Shown here piece by piece: positions 9,776-17,442 of a stretch of DNA of 64,000 bases. Origin of the DNA: Stappia sp. TSB10P1A (GTDB taxonomy: Bacteria; Pseudomonadota; Alphaproteobacteria; Rhizobiales; Stappiaceae). The stretch spans positions 248,001 through 312,000 of the forward strand of contig NZ_FYAU01000026.1 in the NCBI RefSeq assembly GCF_900185725.1, written 5' to 3'. The notes under the pieces were generated by a model. It was not told the DNA's origin and made no database searches. It worked only from the letters and a program-made list of their open reading frames with translations. The translations under genes were made by a program, and so were the position numbers. Every line of letters starts with the position of its first letter. Within the stretch, counting starts at the first letter, position 1.

Positions 9776-9792
9776 CCCCCTGAACAGGGGGG
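9776..9792. promoter_or_regulatory. GC palindrome S2
   Basis: CCCCCTGAACAGGGGGG, perfect arms with an AA spacer, followed by TG. It begins 2 bp after the stop of the preceding gene and ends 52 bp before the next ATG (9844). Confidence 0.75.
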
Positions 9793-9843
9793 TGCGGGGA
9801 TGCAAGCACTGTCCGATCCTGCGGCAACAGGAGGATAGCCCCC

Positions 9844-10359
9844 ATGAAAGCGACACCCGCCCGTCTCGCCCTTGTCATGTCCGCGGCGCCCGGCTTTCCC
9901 GCCTGGGCGCGGCTCCCCGCCGGCGGCGAAGGCATCAGCGGCCTCCATGCCGGGAGCGATCTGCGCGAACACGGTGAACATGGCGTCGTGCCGGACATTG
10001 CGGTCAGCGACTTCGAGGGCCGAACGGAGTTGTGCATCGACGGCACGCTGGGCTTCGGTCCTGTTCTCGCCGGAGCGAACCGTGAATTTGCTGATGCCGC
10101 GGGCAGCTTCGCGATCTGCGGGTTCCTCCTGACAAAGCCGCGCGGCGTCAACAATGCCGGTCATATCGAATTGCAGCGCGAAGAGTGGCTGCCCGAAACG
10201 GGGGTTTACGGTTCAGCCAGTTTCCACGGCAAAGCGGCCCGGCACGATAGCGGATTGTGGCAGATCGCCGGCACACCTCTGGCCGGGCCGAAATCGGAAC
10301 TCTGTTCCGATCTGATCGCTCCCCGGTCCTGCCATCGACAGCGGATCGGCGACCAATGA
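9844..10359 (+). CDS. Putative exported protein of unknown function
   Basis: 171 residues with a possible but untypical signal (MKATPARLALVMSAAPGFPAWA). The rest is rich in Gly and charged residues with about four cysteines (TELCID, AICGF, ELCSD, RSCHRQ). ATG at 9844 is supported by AGGAGG nine bases upstream and by palindrome S2 52 bp upstream. It overlaps the next gene by ATGA. The mature sequence looks less regular than its neighbours, so an unnoticed frameshift within the gene cannot be excluded. No family is recognised. Confidence 0.5.
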   Translation: MKATPARLALVMSAAPGFPAWARLPAGGEGISGLHAGSDLREHGEHGVVPDIAVSDFEGRTELCIDGTLGFGPVLAGANREFADAAGSFAICGFLLTKPRGVNNAGHIELQREEWLPETGVYGSASFHGKAARHDSGLWQIAGTPLAGPKSELCSDLIAPRSCHRQRIGDQ

Positions 10360-10976
10360 CCAGCGCCCTCGAACAGAGCCAGCATGGCCATTTCTTCCGG
10401 CCTGGTCGGCTTCGCCGACAACGGGCCTATTGGCTGGACGGCGCCGTGCTGCATTGGCGCATTGGCTCCAGAGAGGGCCATGTGGCGCTCACCGATATCG
10501 CGTCCCTGCGCCTCAACCTGCCCGCGCCCCCCCGGCTGGCGGCGAGCTGCGTGCTGGTCGAGAAAACGGGCCGGGTCCACAAGCTCTCGGACATCTACTG
10601 GCCGCGCTGGACGAGGGAGGAACGCCCCTATTGGGGCCGGCTCCAGCGGCGCGAGGCCACGTTTCGCGCCCTGACCTTCACTCTGGCGCGCCGGCTGAAC
10701 AAGGCCAACCCGGACGCTATTCTCGAAACGGGGCCGGGCCGAGCCGAATGGCTCGCTACCTGCGTCGTGGCCCTGCTCGCCGCCGCCATCGTCATCGTCG
10801 GTATCGCGCTGATGGTTGTTCACGGCAGGTTCGAGCCTGCTGCCGCTGCCTTCATGGCCGTCGCTGCGATCTATCTGCCCGTGCTCTGGCCGGTCATCCG
10901 TTCGGGCGGCCCCAAACCGCTCCACCCGGACACCTTGCACAACGCCAACCCACCACCCGACTGGGTGGATTGGTGA
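10356..10976 (+). CDS. Membrane protein with N-terminal PH-like soluble domain
   Basis: 206 residues. The first ~110 form a soluble, Trp/Arg-rich domain (YWLDGAVLHW, HVALTDIASLRL, VEKTGRVHKL) that resembles small beta-barrel PH-like modules. Two membrane helices follow (about residues 131-153 and 159-178), then a short Pro-rich tail. The ATG overlaps the stop of the previous gene (ATGA), which sets the start and points to translational coupling. No functional family is assigned. The arrangement suggests a membrane-anchored protein with its soluble domain on the cytoplasmic side. Confidence 0.7.
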   Translation: MTSALEQSQHGHFFRPGRLRRQRAYWLDGAVLHWRIGSREGHVALTDIASLRLNLPAPPRLAASCVLVEKTGRVHKLSDIYWPRWTREERPYWGRLQRREATFRALTFTLARRLNKANPDAILETGPGRAEWLATCVVALLAAAIVIVGIALMVVHGRFEPAAAAFMAVAAIYLPVLWPVIRSGGPKPLHPDTLHNANPPPDWVDW

Positions 10977-10990
10977 TCTGACTCTACGTG

Positions 10991-11008
10991 CCCCCCTGAA
11001 GAGGGGGG
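10991..11008. promoter_or_regulatory. GC palindrome S3 (variant)
   Basis: CCCCCCTGAAGAGGGGGG: 7-bp arms CCCCCCT/AGGGGGG with GAAG between them, one base off the consensus (C to G in CAG). It ends 61 bp before ATG 11069, the same distance seen for S5 and S6. Confidence 0.65.
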
Positions 11009-11068
11009 AGAACCGACCGCGCTGTCCCGACAAGATGACATTGACAACTATCCAGAGGGAAAATCCAA

Positions 11069-11275
11069 ATGAAGCATCCGCTCAAGATCGCCCTGGCCCT
11101 GTCCGTAGCGGCACTTCTATCCGCCTGCAGCACAGCCGACATGGAACATTTCACATCCGGCGGTCCGGGCGTTTGGCCGAACGGCACGTCCTACGGCTCG
11201 TCCACGTCTGTTCGCACCTACCAGCCCCCCAGGTGCTACCAGACATCGCGCACGCATCAGACATGCTACAACTGA
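11069..11275 (+). CDS. Small lipoprotein
   Basis: 68 residues with a classic lipoprotein signal (lipobox LSAC, lipidated Cys at about residue 20) and a short mature part rich in Ser, Thr, Tyr and Cys (CYQTSRTHQTCYN at the C-terminus). ATG at 11069 follows AGAGGG. It opens the transcription unit behind palindrome S3. No family is recognised, but a role as an envelope-anchored small protein is a safe reading of the signal. Confidence 0.75.
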   Translation: MKHPLKIALALSVAALLSACSTADMEHFTSGGPGVWPNGTSYGSSTSVRTYQPPRCYQTSRTHQTCYN

Positions 11276-11313
11276 CGAAGCGCGGGTAGCGGGGCGCTGG
11301 CCCAGGGGCACCC

Positions 11314-11580
11314 ATGCGGTCGATCATGTTCAGCATCGTCTTCGCCGCTATCGTCGCGGCGCCCGCGCATGCCCAGCTTCCCTTCACCCTGCGGGACTGC
11401 CTCGCCGATCGGGACGCGGACGCCAGGCTCCATATCTGCTCGATCATGTCCGGCACCGAGGAGGAAAAGGCGTTGAGCGACATGCAGGGCGCCATCGCCG
11501 ATTTCCGGCAGGTGATCGAGGAGAACCCGGAGCATATCGGCGCCCGTCAGGCTCTTGCTGACATGGCTGCACAGCCATGA
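11314..11580 (+). CDS. Small exported helical (TPR-like) protein
   Basis: 88 residues with a clear signal peptide (cleavage after APAHA, about residue 20). The mature part has two cysteines (RDCLAD, HICSIM), and its C-terminal ~40 residues look like one tetratricopeptide-type helical hairpin (MQGAIADFRQVIEENP, then HIGARQALADM). It lies 38 bp after the small lipoprotein gene and overlaps the next gene by ATGA, so it belongs to the same unit. Function unknown. Confidence 0.7.
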   Translation: MRSIMFSIVFAAIVAAPAHAQLPFTLRDCLADRDADARLHICSIMSGTEEEKALSDMQGAIADFRQVIEENPEHIGARQALADMAAQP

Positions 11581-11774
11581 CGCACGAAACGGAGGCGCCC
11601 GTCATGACCTTGCGCAGAAAGATCACCGTGGTCGCCCTTGTCGTGCTCGGCGTCCTTCTGGCAGCGGGCGCGTTGCTGGGCTTCTGCGACGTCTACCAGA
11701 ACCATATCGCCAGGGATTGCGGGGCTGAGTGCGGCACGCCACCGTCCGACGGAACCGTTAGCGGCGGGTTTTGA
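11577..11774 (+). CDS. Small single-helix membrane/exported protein
   Basis: 65 residues with one hydrophobic helix (about residues 16-36), then a short Cys-containing tail (FCDVYQN, DCGAECG). The start ATG overlaps the previous stop (ATGA at 11577-11580); an internal ATG at 11604 would also leave the helix intact. The protein is too small for family assignment. It is kept because of the coupling on both sides and the membrane signal typical of the island. Confidence 0.6.
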   Translation: MTHETEAPVMTLRRKITVVALVVLGVLLAAGALLGFCDVYQNHIARDCGAECGTPPSDGTVSGGF

Positions 11775-11777
11775 GGG

Positions 11778-13016
11778 ATGGCAGGGGCAAGTGATCGCTA
11801 CGAGCATCATTTCCATGAGCACACCGTCGATCAGTACGACAATCTGCTGACGCTGGCGCGCTATCTGGTCGTCAATGCCGGGAAGATCGACGCCGCTGGC
11901 GGGCTGCTGTTCGATCGCGCCTATATGCCGGACTTCGAGCCGATGCCCGAGGGTATTGCCGCTCATCCCCCCGCCGCCCTGCCGCCGCTGGCCCATGGTC
12001 CTTTGGCCGGCATCGCGGCGCTGCCCGGCGAGGACTGGCAAGACTATTGCGAACGCGCTTTCGGCATCGAAATTCTACCCTACGACCCCTTCTGCCTGTG
12101 GCTGCAATCGCCGCTCTGGGCCAGGACCGAACCGAGCGCCAAGGGTGCGGGGCTCCGGATCGTCTATCTGCTCGATGTCGGCGTGCCGCACAATCATGTC
12201 GAGATTTCCATGGGCCAGGCCTGGACCGATTATGACAAAACCGGCTTTCTGTGGGACAAACTCGATCTGCCCCTCGAACTCTTCAAAACCGGGGTTCACA
12301 CGCCGATCCGGGAATGGCCCGAATGGATCGGCGCGTCCACGCTCAACGCGCGCCGCGCCGCCATCACGCTCAATGCGGACAATCTGCGCGAAACCCTGAT
12401 CGAACGCGACATCGCCCGGCCCGAGGATATTGCGGGCCTGAGCGACGAGGACATCCGTCAGCTCGAGTTCACGACTGGCGCGTTGCCGCGCAGCTACCGC
12501 GATGTGCTTTCCCTGATCGGCCATCGGGCCGGGCGGCTGGTGGACGACCGCGAACTCCAGATCTACGCTGATCAGTTGCCCGAGGTGAACCGCATGGGAC
12601 GCGAAAGGCGCGCGGAATGGGAGGCGGAGGGGGGCGATCCCGTTCCCGACGACGCCATCTTCATCGGCGCGCGCTATGGCATGTCACCCTGGTTCATCCT
12701 GCAGGACAGCCGCACCCACTTCCCCCCTCGCGGGGATTCCCCTGTCTTCCTCTTCGATACGGATACGGGAAAAGTCACGCAGACCTCGATCAGCGTCTGG
12801 GGCTGGGTCGAGGGGCTGGTCCGCGATGCCGAAACCTTCATCGCCGAGGGCATCCCCGAGAAGAACGCCCGCCGGGGCTATTCTTCCGGCCTCCCGCCCC
12901 TGGCGATGAAGTACAAGCAGCAAGCGGAAAGGGATCGCAATATCACCATCGCCATGATGGCGGGCGCAGTGCTGCTCGGCGTCGTTCTCAGCCTCGTATA
13001 TCTACTGACGACCTGA
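11778..13016 (+). CDS. SUKH (SMI1/KNR4)-like protein with C-terminal membrane anchor
   Basis: 412 residues without a signal peptide. The central part (about residues 220-360) has the layout of a SUKH domain: DIRQLEFTTGALPRSYRDVLSLIG at the start, an acidic middle and PWFILQDS / DSPVFLFDTDTGKV near the end. The first ~200 residues are a separate alpha/beta domain (DIAxPEDI and HNHVEISMGQ motifs). A single membrane helix lies at about 387-408. SUKH domains are known as immunity modules in polymorphic toxin systems and as adaptor domains elsewhere. No toxin gene is recognisable beside it. It starts 3 bp after the preceding gene and converges with the minus-strand membrane gene 12988-13482, overlapping it by 29 bp. 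Confidence 0.7.
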   Translation: MAGASDRYEHHFHEHTVDQYDNLLTLARYLVVNAGKIDAAGGLLFDRAYMPDFEPMPEGIAAHPPAALPPLAHGPLAGIAALPGEDWQDYCERAFGIEILPYDPFCLWLQSPLWARTEPSAKGAGLRIVYLLDVGVPHNHVEISMGQAWTDYDKTGFLWDKLDLPLELFKTGVHTPIREWPEWIGASTLNARRAAITLNADNLRETLIERDIARPEDIAGLSDEDIRQLEFTTGALPRSYRDVLSLIGHRAGRLVDDRELQIYADQLPEVNRMGRERRAEWEAEGGDPVPDDAIFIGARYGMSPWFILQDSRTHFPPRGDSPVFLFDTDTGKVTQTSISVWGWVEGLVRDAETFIAEGIPEKNARRGYSSGLPPLAMKYKQQAERDRNITIAMMAGAVLLGVVLSLVYLLTT

Positions 13017-13482
13017 CCGGCACGAACAGCCGGCGTGCCAATGCCGCGCAGGCGATGGCGGCAAGGAGATGCGCGGCGATGACAAAGACATACTCGGCAG
13101 GCGTTTCGACGCGCAAGGGGTCCTTGCCCCCGAAGTCGGGAAGGCCGAGGCCCAGTGGAACGGCAAGCGCCACAAGCCCGCAAAGGGCTGCGAGGACAAG
13201 TGGGACGGTGCCGGTGCGCCGATACCAGAGCGCCATGGCAAGGCCGACGAGGATCCCCTGGAGCCAGCCGCACGCGAAGGCCATGTAGATGCCGACAACG
13301 ACGACAAAGATCAGGCCCTTCAATGAACCGGAGGGCATGAACCGAACGAACTCCAGCAAATCGCCAAGGCCGAGGGGGGCGACAATGACGATCCCCACGA
13401 GCGGCCCGAGGACGGCGAACAGCGCCACGATGCCGGCAAACCGCCGCCAGCAACGCCGGTGCCGCCGATCCGCTTCAGCCAT
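12988..13482 (-). CDS. Four-helix membrane protein, paralogue 3 of 3
   Basis: 164 residues with about four membrane helices (starting GIVALFAVLGPLVGIV), no recognised catalytic residues and a C-terminal helix ending in short Arg-rich sequence. The first helix closely resembles that of gene 14018-14542 (FAGIVAVFAVLGPPVG), so the three minus-strand genes here are paralogues. ATG at 13482 was chosen; a GTG at 13497 lies next to a G-rich ribosome site and is an alternative. Its 3' end overlaps the convergent SUKH-like gene. Function unknown. Confidence 0.65.
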   Translation of the reverse strand: MAEADRRHRRCWRRFAGIVALFAVLGPLVGIVIVAPLGLGDLLEFVRFMPSGSLKGLIFVVVVGIYMAFACGWLQGILVGLAMALWYRRTGTVPLVLAALCGLVALAVPLGLGLPDFGGKDPLRVETPAEYVFVIAAHLLAAIACAALARRLFVPVRSSVDIRG

Positions 13483-13532
13483 GGGTTCAGTCGTCACTAC
13501 TCCCCCTTCCCAAATTGCCGGGATTGCCGACG

Positions 13533-14021
13533 CTATCGGAAAATCCGGCGCACGATCCACGTGCAGACGACCGTCGCCAGCACGTGCGCGACAAGCAGCG
13601 CACCAACCCAGCGCACCAGTCCTTCCGGCGGCACCACCGCGGTGACCGCAATCGACATCAGCAGCCAGACAAAGAGCGCGACAACGAGCGCGGTCCGCCA
13701 GGAGATCTCGCCCTTGCGCCGGTCGCGAAATGCGACCGCAAGACCGACCGCCACAGCGGATATGCTTCCGAAGGCATAGGCTCCTATGGCGAAAAGCGCT
13801 GTTCCCATCACGATGCCGCCCCAGAACAGCCGGGCGATGTCGGAAAAATCGCCCCGGGCGATCTCGACACCCACGGCATAGACCGCGAAAAGCCCGTTCA
13901 CCGAAAACGCACCCATTAACGGGCCGAGCAGGGCATAACTGGCGACGATTGCGATAGGCCGTCCCCAGGATTGCGAACGCGGCCGAGGCTGACCCGCCCT
14001 CGTCGGGTTTGGCATGTTCAT
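13533..14021 (-). CDS. Four-helix membrane protein, paralogue 2 of 3
   Basis: 162 residues with about four membrane helices. It shares the pattern ASYALLGPLMGAF (first helix) and the RDRRKG loop with gene 14018-14542 (DTRKGVI). The ATG at 14021 overlaps the stop of the upstream gene (ATGA), so the start is well supported; the open frame extends further upstream but antisense to that gene. It is the second of three tandem minus-strand genes embedded in an otherwise rightward island. Function unknown. Confidence 0.68.
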   Translation of the reverse strand: MNMPNPTRAGQPRPRSQSWGRPIAIVASYALLGPLMGAFSVNGLFAVYAVGVEIARGDFSDIARLFWGGIVMGTALFAIGAYAFGSISAVAVGLAVAFRDRRKGEISWRTALVVALFVWLLMSIAVTAVVPPEGLVRWVGALLVAHVLATVVCTWIVRRIFR

Positions 14022-14542
14022 TGGTTTTCCCCCATTCCGGATCTGCTCGACACGGCTGGACGGCCGAAGATCACCCGCGCCACCAGCCAGCACAGGCCTG
14101 CCGCGGTCAAATGCGCGAGCAGCATGGCGAGTTGTGCGATCCGTTCGCCTTCCGAAGCCCAGGCAGGATCGCCCTGACGCAAAGCGGCAAGACCACCCAG
14201 CGCCAGGGCGCCACCAAGGGCGACATGAAGGGAGATCACCCCTTTGCGGGTATCCCACGCGGCCGTCGCAACGCCAATCAACAGCGCCGGGACGCCCCCA
14301 ACGATGTAGGACAGCGGCAGGCCGAACGCGGTGCCGAGCAGCAGCATCCCCGAGAACATGCGGGTCCTCGCCATCCAGCCGTCGACGGCAAGGTCCGAAC
14401 TTGCAGCCAGCGTGGCAAGAAGGATCGAGATGGCCAACCCGCCGACCGGCGGTCCGAGCACCGCAAACACGGCCACGATGCCGGCGAAACGGCGGATGGA
14501 GGGTTGGGGTTTGCTGTCCTGGACCTGCCGCATATCTGTCAT
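14018..14542 (-). CDS. Four-helix membrane protein, paralogue 1 of 3
   Basis: 174 residues with about four membrane helices (RRFAGIVAVFAVLGPPVGG, MLLLGTAFGLPL, ALLIGVATAAW, MLLAHLTAAGLCW). ATG at 14542 is preferred; a GTG at 14557 adds five residues. It is the first gene of the leftward trio, and its start lies 35 bp from palindrome S4, which sits between it and the divergent gene at 14628. It could therefore belong to the same regulon. Function unknown. Confidence 0.65.
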   Translation of the reverse strand: MTDMRQVQDSKPQPSIRRFAGIVAVFAVLGPPVGGLAISILLATLAASSDLAVDGWMARTRMFSGMLLLGTAFGLPLSYIVGGVPALLIGVATAAWDTRKGVISLHVALGGALALGGLAALRQGDPAWASEGERIAQLAMLLAHLTAAGLCWLVARVIFGRPAVSSRSGMGENQ

Positions 14543-14576
14543 GATGACAGGCTGCACGTCGACACCGGGGGCCGCA

Positions 14577-14594
14577 CCCCCCCGTTCAGGGGGG
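14577..14594. promoter_or_regulatory. GC palindrome S4 (variant, divergent promoter region)
   Basis: CCCCCCCGTTCAGGGGGG, one base off the consensus (T to C) with a TT spacer, followed by TG. It lies between divergent genes, 34 bp before ATG 14628 and 35 bp from the start of the leftward membrane-protein trio. Confidence 0.68.
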
Positions 14595-14627
14595 TGCCGG
14601 ATTCCTGCGACACCATACGCTCACGTC

Positions 14628-15920
14628 ATGTCGGAGAGCCTCGTCAGTATCGTCACCCTCACCGCTTTCGCCGTCGGCCTGTTTTATCTCATAGGCGGCG
14701 TCGCCCACATGCGCTCGCTGGTCCTGGATTCGATGGCCGGCGAACTTCTCACTATGCTGGGCGATGGCGAGGCCGGCCGAGAGCGCTGGCGCGTGCGCGT
14801 GCTGACGGCCGGGGCGGCGCTGACCTTTGCCTCCGGGCTTTCGCTGCTGGCGCTATCGCGCTGGACATTGCCGCTCTTTGTCGCCAACGCGGCGCTGCAA
14901 GGCTTCTATCTTGTCTGGGCGACGCGCGCCTTCTCGCCGCAAGAGGGTGCGGAACCGAAGGGCCGCCGAAGCACGGTCCGCGCCTTCATCCTCTATCTCG
15001 CGGCGCTCGGCTTCGTCGTCGCGCTCGACCGGCTCGGCCTGTGGCACGTCTGGCTCGAGCCCGTCCTTGTCGAACTGGCGGTCATCGCCGCGCCGACAAT
15101 CGCGATTTCGTTGTTCTTCCAACGACGGAGCAGACCGGCGAGCACCTCTTCCCGCCCGGCGCTGGACCAACGGCCTGTCGAAGCGACGGAGCCACCGGCG
15201 CGCCCTGAACGCCTGCGGCTCATGCCCGAGTATCACTGCGCACCGCTCTGGGACGACGTGCGCGGAAACAACATTGACCCCGGCGACCTCGGGTTGAGCC
15301 CTGAATTGTTGCAACGCCTCCATAGCTGGGATGCCCTGTTTCAGGCGACCTTCGATGAGGCCGATCCCTTCGCCTCCGGATTTGGCGACATCGCGGCAGA
15401 GCACGCCTGGGCCAAACAAGGCAATGCCATCGTACAGGCCCTCGCAAAAGAGTGGCCTGGACCGCTCAGCAACCAGATTTCCGCACTCGCCATGCTGGTG
15501 CGCGATGCCCGCCAAGACCTTGGGCCTTGGGACGAGCTTCCCGAGGATCGCCTTGCGGCGATCGGGGAGAAATGCGGCGTTGCGGAGATTGTGGCCGCCA
15601 TCGTCTGGCTCGACGAGCTGTCTCGCGAAACCGACGCCTTGCCGGAGTGGGATGGCGACAGCCAGGACGACATCGCAAGAGCGCGGGCAATGCTCCACGG
15701 CATTCTGGCGAGGGTTCCCGGCCGCTATATCGAGATCGTCGCCAGCGGTCTGCAAAGCCCGGAATGGCATACCCGTGTCCATATCGCCATGGCGTTGGCC
15801 GGGCACGACCGCGCTCGCGCCCTGCCGATCCTGCGCGATGCGCTGACGCGCGAGGAAGACGAAACCGCCCGCCAACTGATCGCCATCATATTGGCTGATG
15901 CCGAAAGTGAGGGACAATGA
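14628..15920 (+). CDS. Membrane protein with C-terminal HEAT-like helical domain
   Basis: 430 residues. The N-terminal ~165 contain about four to five membrane helices (SIVTLTAFAVGLFYLIGG, LTAGAALTFASGLSLLAL, FILYLAALGFVVAL). A Pro/Arg-rich linker follows, then a soluble C-terminal domain of about 230 residues made of amphipathic helices, ending in a HEAT/ARM-like pair (HTRVHIAMALAGHDRARALP, then LTREEDETARQLIAIILAD). ATG at 14628 fits palindrome S4 34 bp upstream; the frame is open further upstream but would run over the divergent gene. It overlaps the next gene by ATGA. No known family. Confidence 0.7.
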   Translation: MSESLVSIVTLTAFAVGLFYLIGGVAHMRSLVLDSMAGELLTMLGDGEAGRERWRVRVLTAGAALTFASGLSLLALSRWTLPLFVANAALQGFYLVWATRAFSPQEGAEPKGRRSTVRAFILYLAALGFVVALDRLGLWHVWLEPVLVELAVIAAPTIAISLFFQRRSRPASTSSRPALDQRPVEATEPPARPERLRLMPEYHCAPLWDDVRGNNIDPGDLGLSPELLQRLHSWDALFQATFDEADPFASGFGDIAAEHAWAKQGNAIVQALAKEWPGPLSNQISALAMLVRDARQDLGPWDELPEDRLAAIGEKCGVAEIVAAIVWLDELSRETDALPEWDGDSQDDIARARAMLHGILARVPGRYIEIVASGLQSPEWHTRVHIAMALAGHDRARALPILRDALTREEDETARQLIAIILADAESEGQ

Positions 15921-16351
15921 CACGAGGCAGTCCGAACCGCATTGCCAGCCTCGCGCTGATTGCTGCCACCATGAGCGCGCCGGTGGCACTGGCCCAGGAT
16001 TTCTCCCCCTATTTCAAGACGACCGGCAGGGGCGCCTATGACCTCTACAACGACACAGTCCTGTGCAGCGCGGTGCTGGAGCGGGCGCTCGAAACCGACC
16101 CGAAGGGCGAACAGCGCCCGGAGTTCGGCAAGGGCATCACCTACACCGTCAACTTCGCGCGGTTCCTGCTTGAAAGCGGCGATGTCGTCGACATGAGCGG
16201 AGCGATCCTCGCGCCCGACAACCTCCCCGTCGACCGGCGCAATGCCCGCGCCGACTGGCAGGCCGTTCTCTTTTCGCTCGAGGAAGAAGGCAAGACCCCG
16301 GATGCCGAGATCGCCCGCTGCCTTCGTCTTTACGGACATGACTGGGAATGA
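15917..16351 (+). CDS. Small exported protein of unknown function
   Basis: 144 residues with a signal peptide (cleavage after VALAQ, about residue 27) and two cysteines in the mature part (TVLCSAV, IARCLRL), consistent with one disulfide. The start overlaps the previous stop (ATGA at 15917-15920). A run such as TYTVNFARFLLESGDVVDMSGAIL suggests helical structure. No family is recognised. It is part of the unit behind palindrome S4. Confidence 0.7.
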   Translation: MTRGSPNRIASLALIAATMSAPVALAQDFSPYFKTTGRGAYDLYNDTVLCSAVLERALETDPKGEQRPEFGKGITYTVNFARFLLESGDVVDMSGAILAPDNLPVDRRNARADWQAVLFSLEEEGKTPDAEIARCLRLYGHDWE

Positions 16352-16428
16352 TGGTGCCACAGGGCTGGGCCGAATTCGACCTGCGCACGGCCCTAGGGCC
16401 GCATATCGGGCTCGGCGATGTGTTCTGA
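16348..16428 (+). CDS. Possible 26-residue microprotein or gene remnant
   Basis: A short frame begins in the ATGA overlap with the preceding stop (ATG at 16348, second ATG at 16351) and ends two bases before palindrome S5. The product is 26 residues (MMVPQGWAEFDLRTALGPHI, then GLGDVF). The coupled start resembles those of the neighbouring real genes, but the size does not allow a coding test by eye. It could equally be the tail of a lost gene. Confidence 0.3.
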   Translation: MMVPQGWAEFDLRTALGPHIGLGDVF

Positions 16429-16429
16429 T

Positions 16430-16447
16430 CCCCCCTGTTCAGGGGGG
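16430..16447. promoter_or_regulatory. GC palindrome S5 (best copy)
   Basis: CCCCCCTGTTCAGGGGGG, perfect 8-bp arms with a TT spacer, followed by TGAGCGC. It ends 61 bp before ATG 16508. A GATAACCTG sequence (16468-16476) begins 21 bases after the last G and is a candidate -10 region; the same offset is seen for S6. Confidence 0.78.
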
Positions 16448-16507
16448 TGAGCGCAGTTCCGGCGGTCGATAACCTGCCGGCACGATTTCGCGGATTGGAG
16501 GATAGCG

Positions 16508-17368
16508 ATGCGTTTCTTGGGTACTGTCAACGCGGTTCGTTCCCTTCTGCTCGCTATCGCACTCACCCTTTCATTGACCATCCCCGCCTTCGCGCAGAGC
16601 TTCGAGGACGGCCAGACCGCCGCGCAACAGGGAGACCCCGCCTCCGCCATCGCGATCTGGACGCCATTGGCCGAGGCCGGGAATCCGGACGCGCAGTACT
16701 GGCTGGCGGAGTCCTATTGGGGCGGTTGGTGGGGCGTGCCCGAAAACCCTGAGCGAAGAGCGTACTGGCATATGCGCGCCGCCGAACAGGGTCATGCTCC
16801 ATCCTTCGTCCAGTTGGGTCGGATGTACGACTCGGGCCATCATTTCGCGCAGGACGATGCCGCAGCCGCTGAGTGGTATGCCCGTGCCGCCGAAGCGGGA
16901 AACGCGGACGGCCAGTATACGCTTGCCCATCTTTATCAGGAAGGTCGCGGCGTAGCACAGGATCTGGAACGGGCGCACATCCTTTGGGAAACCGCCACCC
17001 TGCAGGGTCACGAAGCCGCCAGGCTCGAACTGTGTGAGAGATCCGGCCGCTTCTGCCGTACCTGCGTCGCTGATCCCCAGACGTTCGAGATACGGCAGTT
17101 GCGGGGAAGTGACCCGATGTCATTTCTCGAGGAACAGGAACTCATGACCGCCTCGTGGGCCTGGGACGATGAGATCATCATCGAAGGAAAAACCTACAGG
17201 AAATCGGGTCTGCCGCAGGTCCGCACGTTCGATGTGCTCGAGTTCTTTGCCTTCAGGGACAAGGTGCCGTTCATGATCGACAGTGGAGATGGACCGGAGC
17301 CCAACGTGATCTACGCGCTCTACAAGGGCCTGGACTGCGAAGTGCAGCCTTACCGGATCGTCTTCTGA
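16508..17368 (+). CDS. Exported Sel1-repeat protein
   Basis: 286 residues with a clear signal peptide (cleavage near AFAQ, about residue 29). Three to four Sel1-type helical repeats follow (about residues 35-180), recognisable as GDPASAIAIWTPLAEAGNPDAQYWLA, RRAYWHMRAAEQGHAPS and AAAEWYARAAEAGNADGQYTLAHLYQEG. The C-terminal ~100 residues are a distinct Cys-containing domain (ELCERSGRFCRTC; DCEVQPY) of unknown fold. Sel1 proteins usually act as protein-binding scaffolds in the envelope. ATG at 16508 follows TTGGAGGATAGC. It opens the unit behind palindrome S5. Confidence 0.85.
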   Translation: MRFLGTVNAVRSLLLAIALTLSLTIPAFAQSFEDGQTAAQQGDPASAIAIWTPLAEAGNPDAQYWLAESYWGGWWGVPENPERRAYWHMRAAEQGHAPSFVQLGRMYDSGHHFAQDDAAAAEWYARAAEAGNADGQYTLAHLYQEGRGVAQDLERAHILWETATLQGHEAARLELCERSGRFCRTCVADPQTFEIRQLRGSDPMSFLEEQELMTASWAWDDEIIIEGKTYRKSGLPQVRTFDVLEFFAFRDKVPFMIDSGDGPEPNVIYALYKGLDCEVQPYRIVF

Positions 17369-17442
17369 GAGCCGTCCTCCCGGACCTGCGCCTTCGCGCC
17401 GTGGTCGATCTGCAGGACCCTTCACAACAAGAGGCTCTTGTG

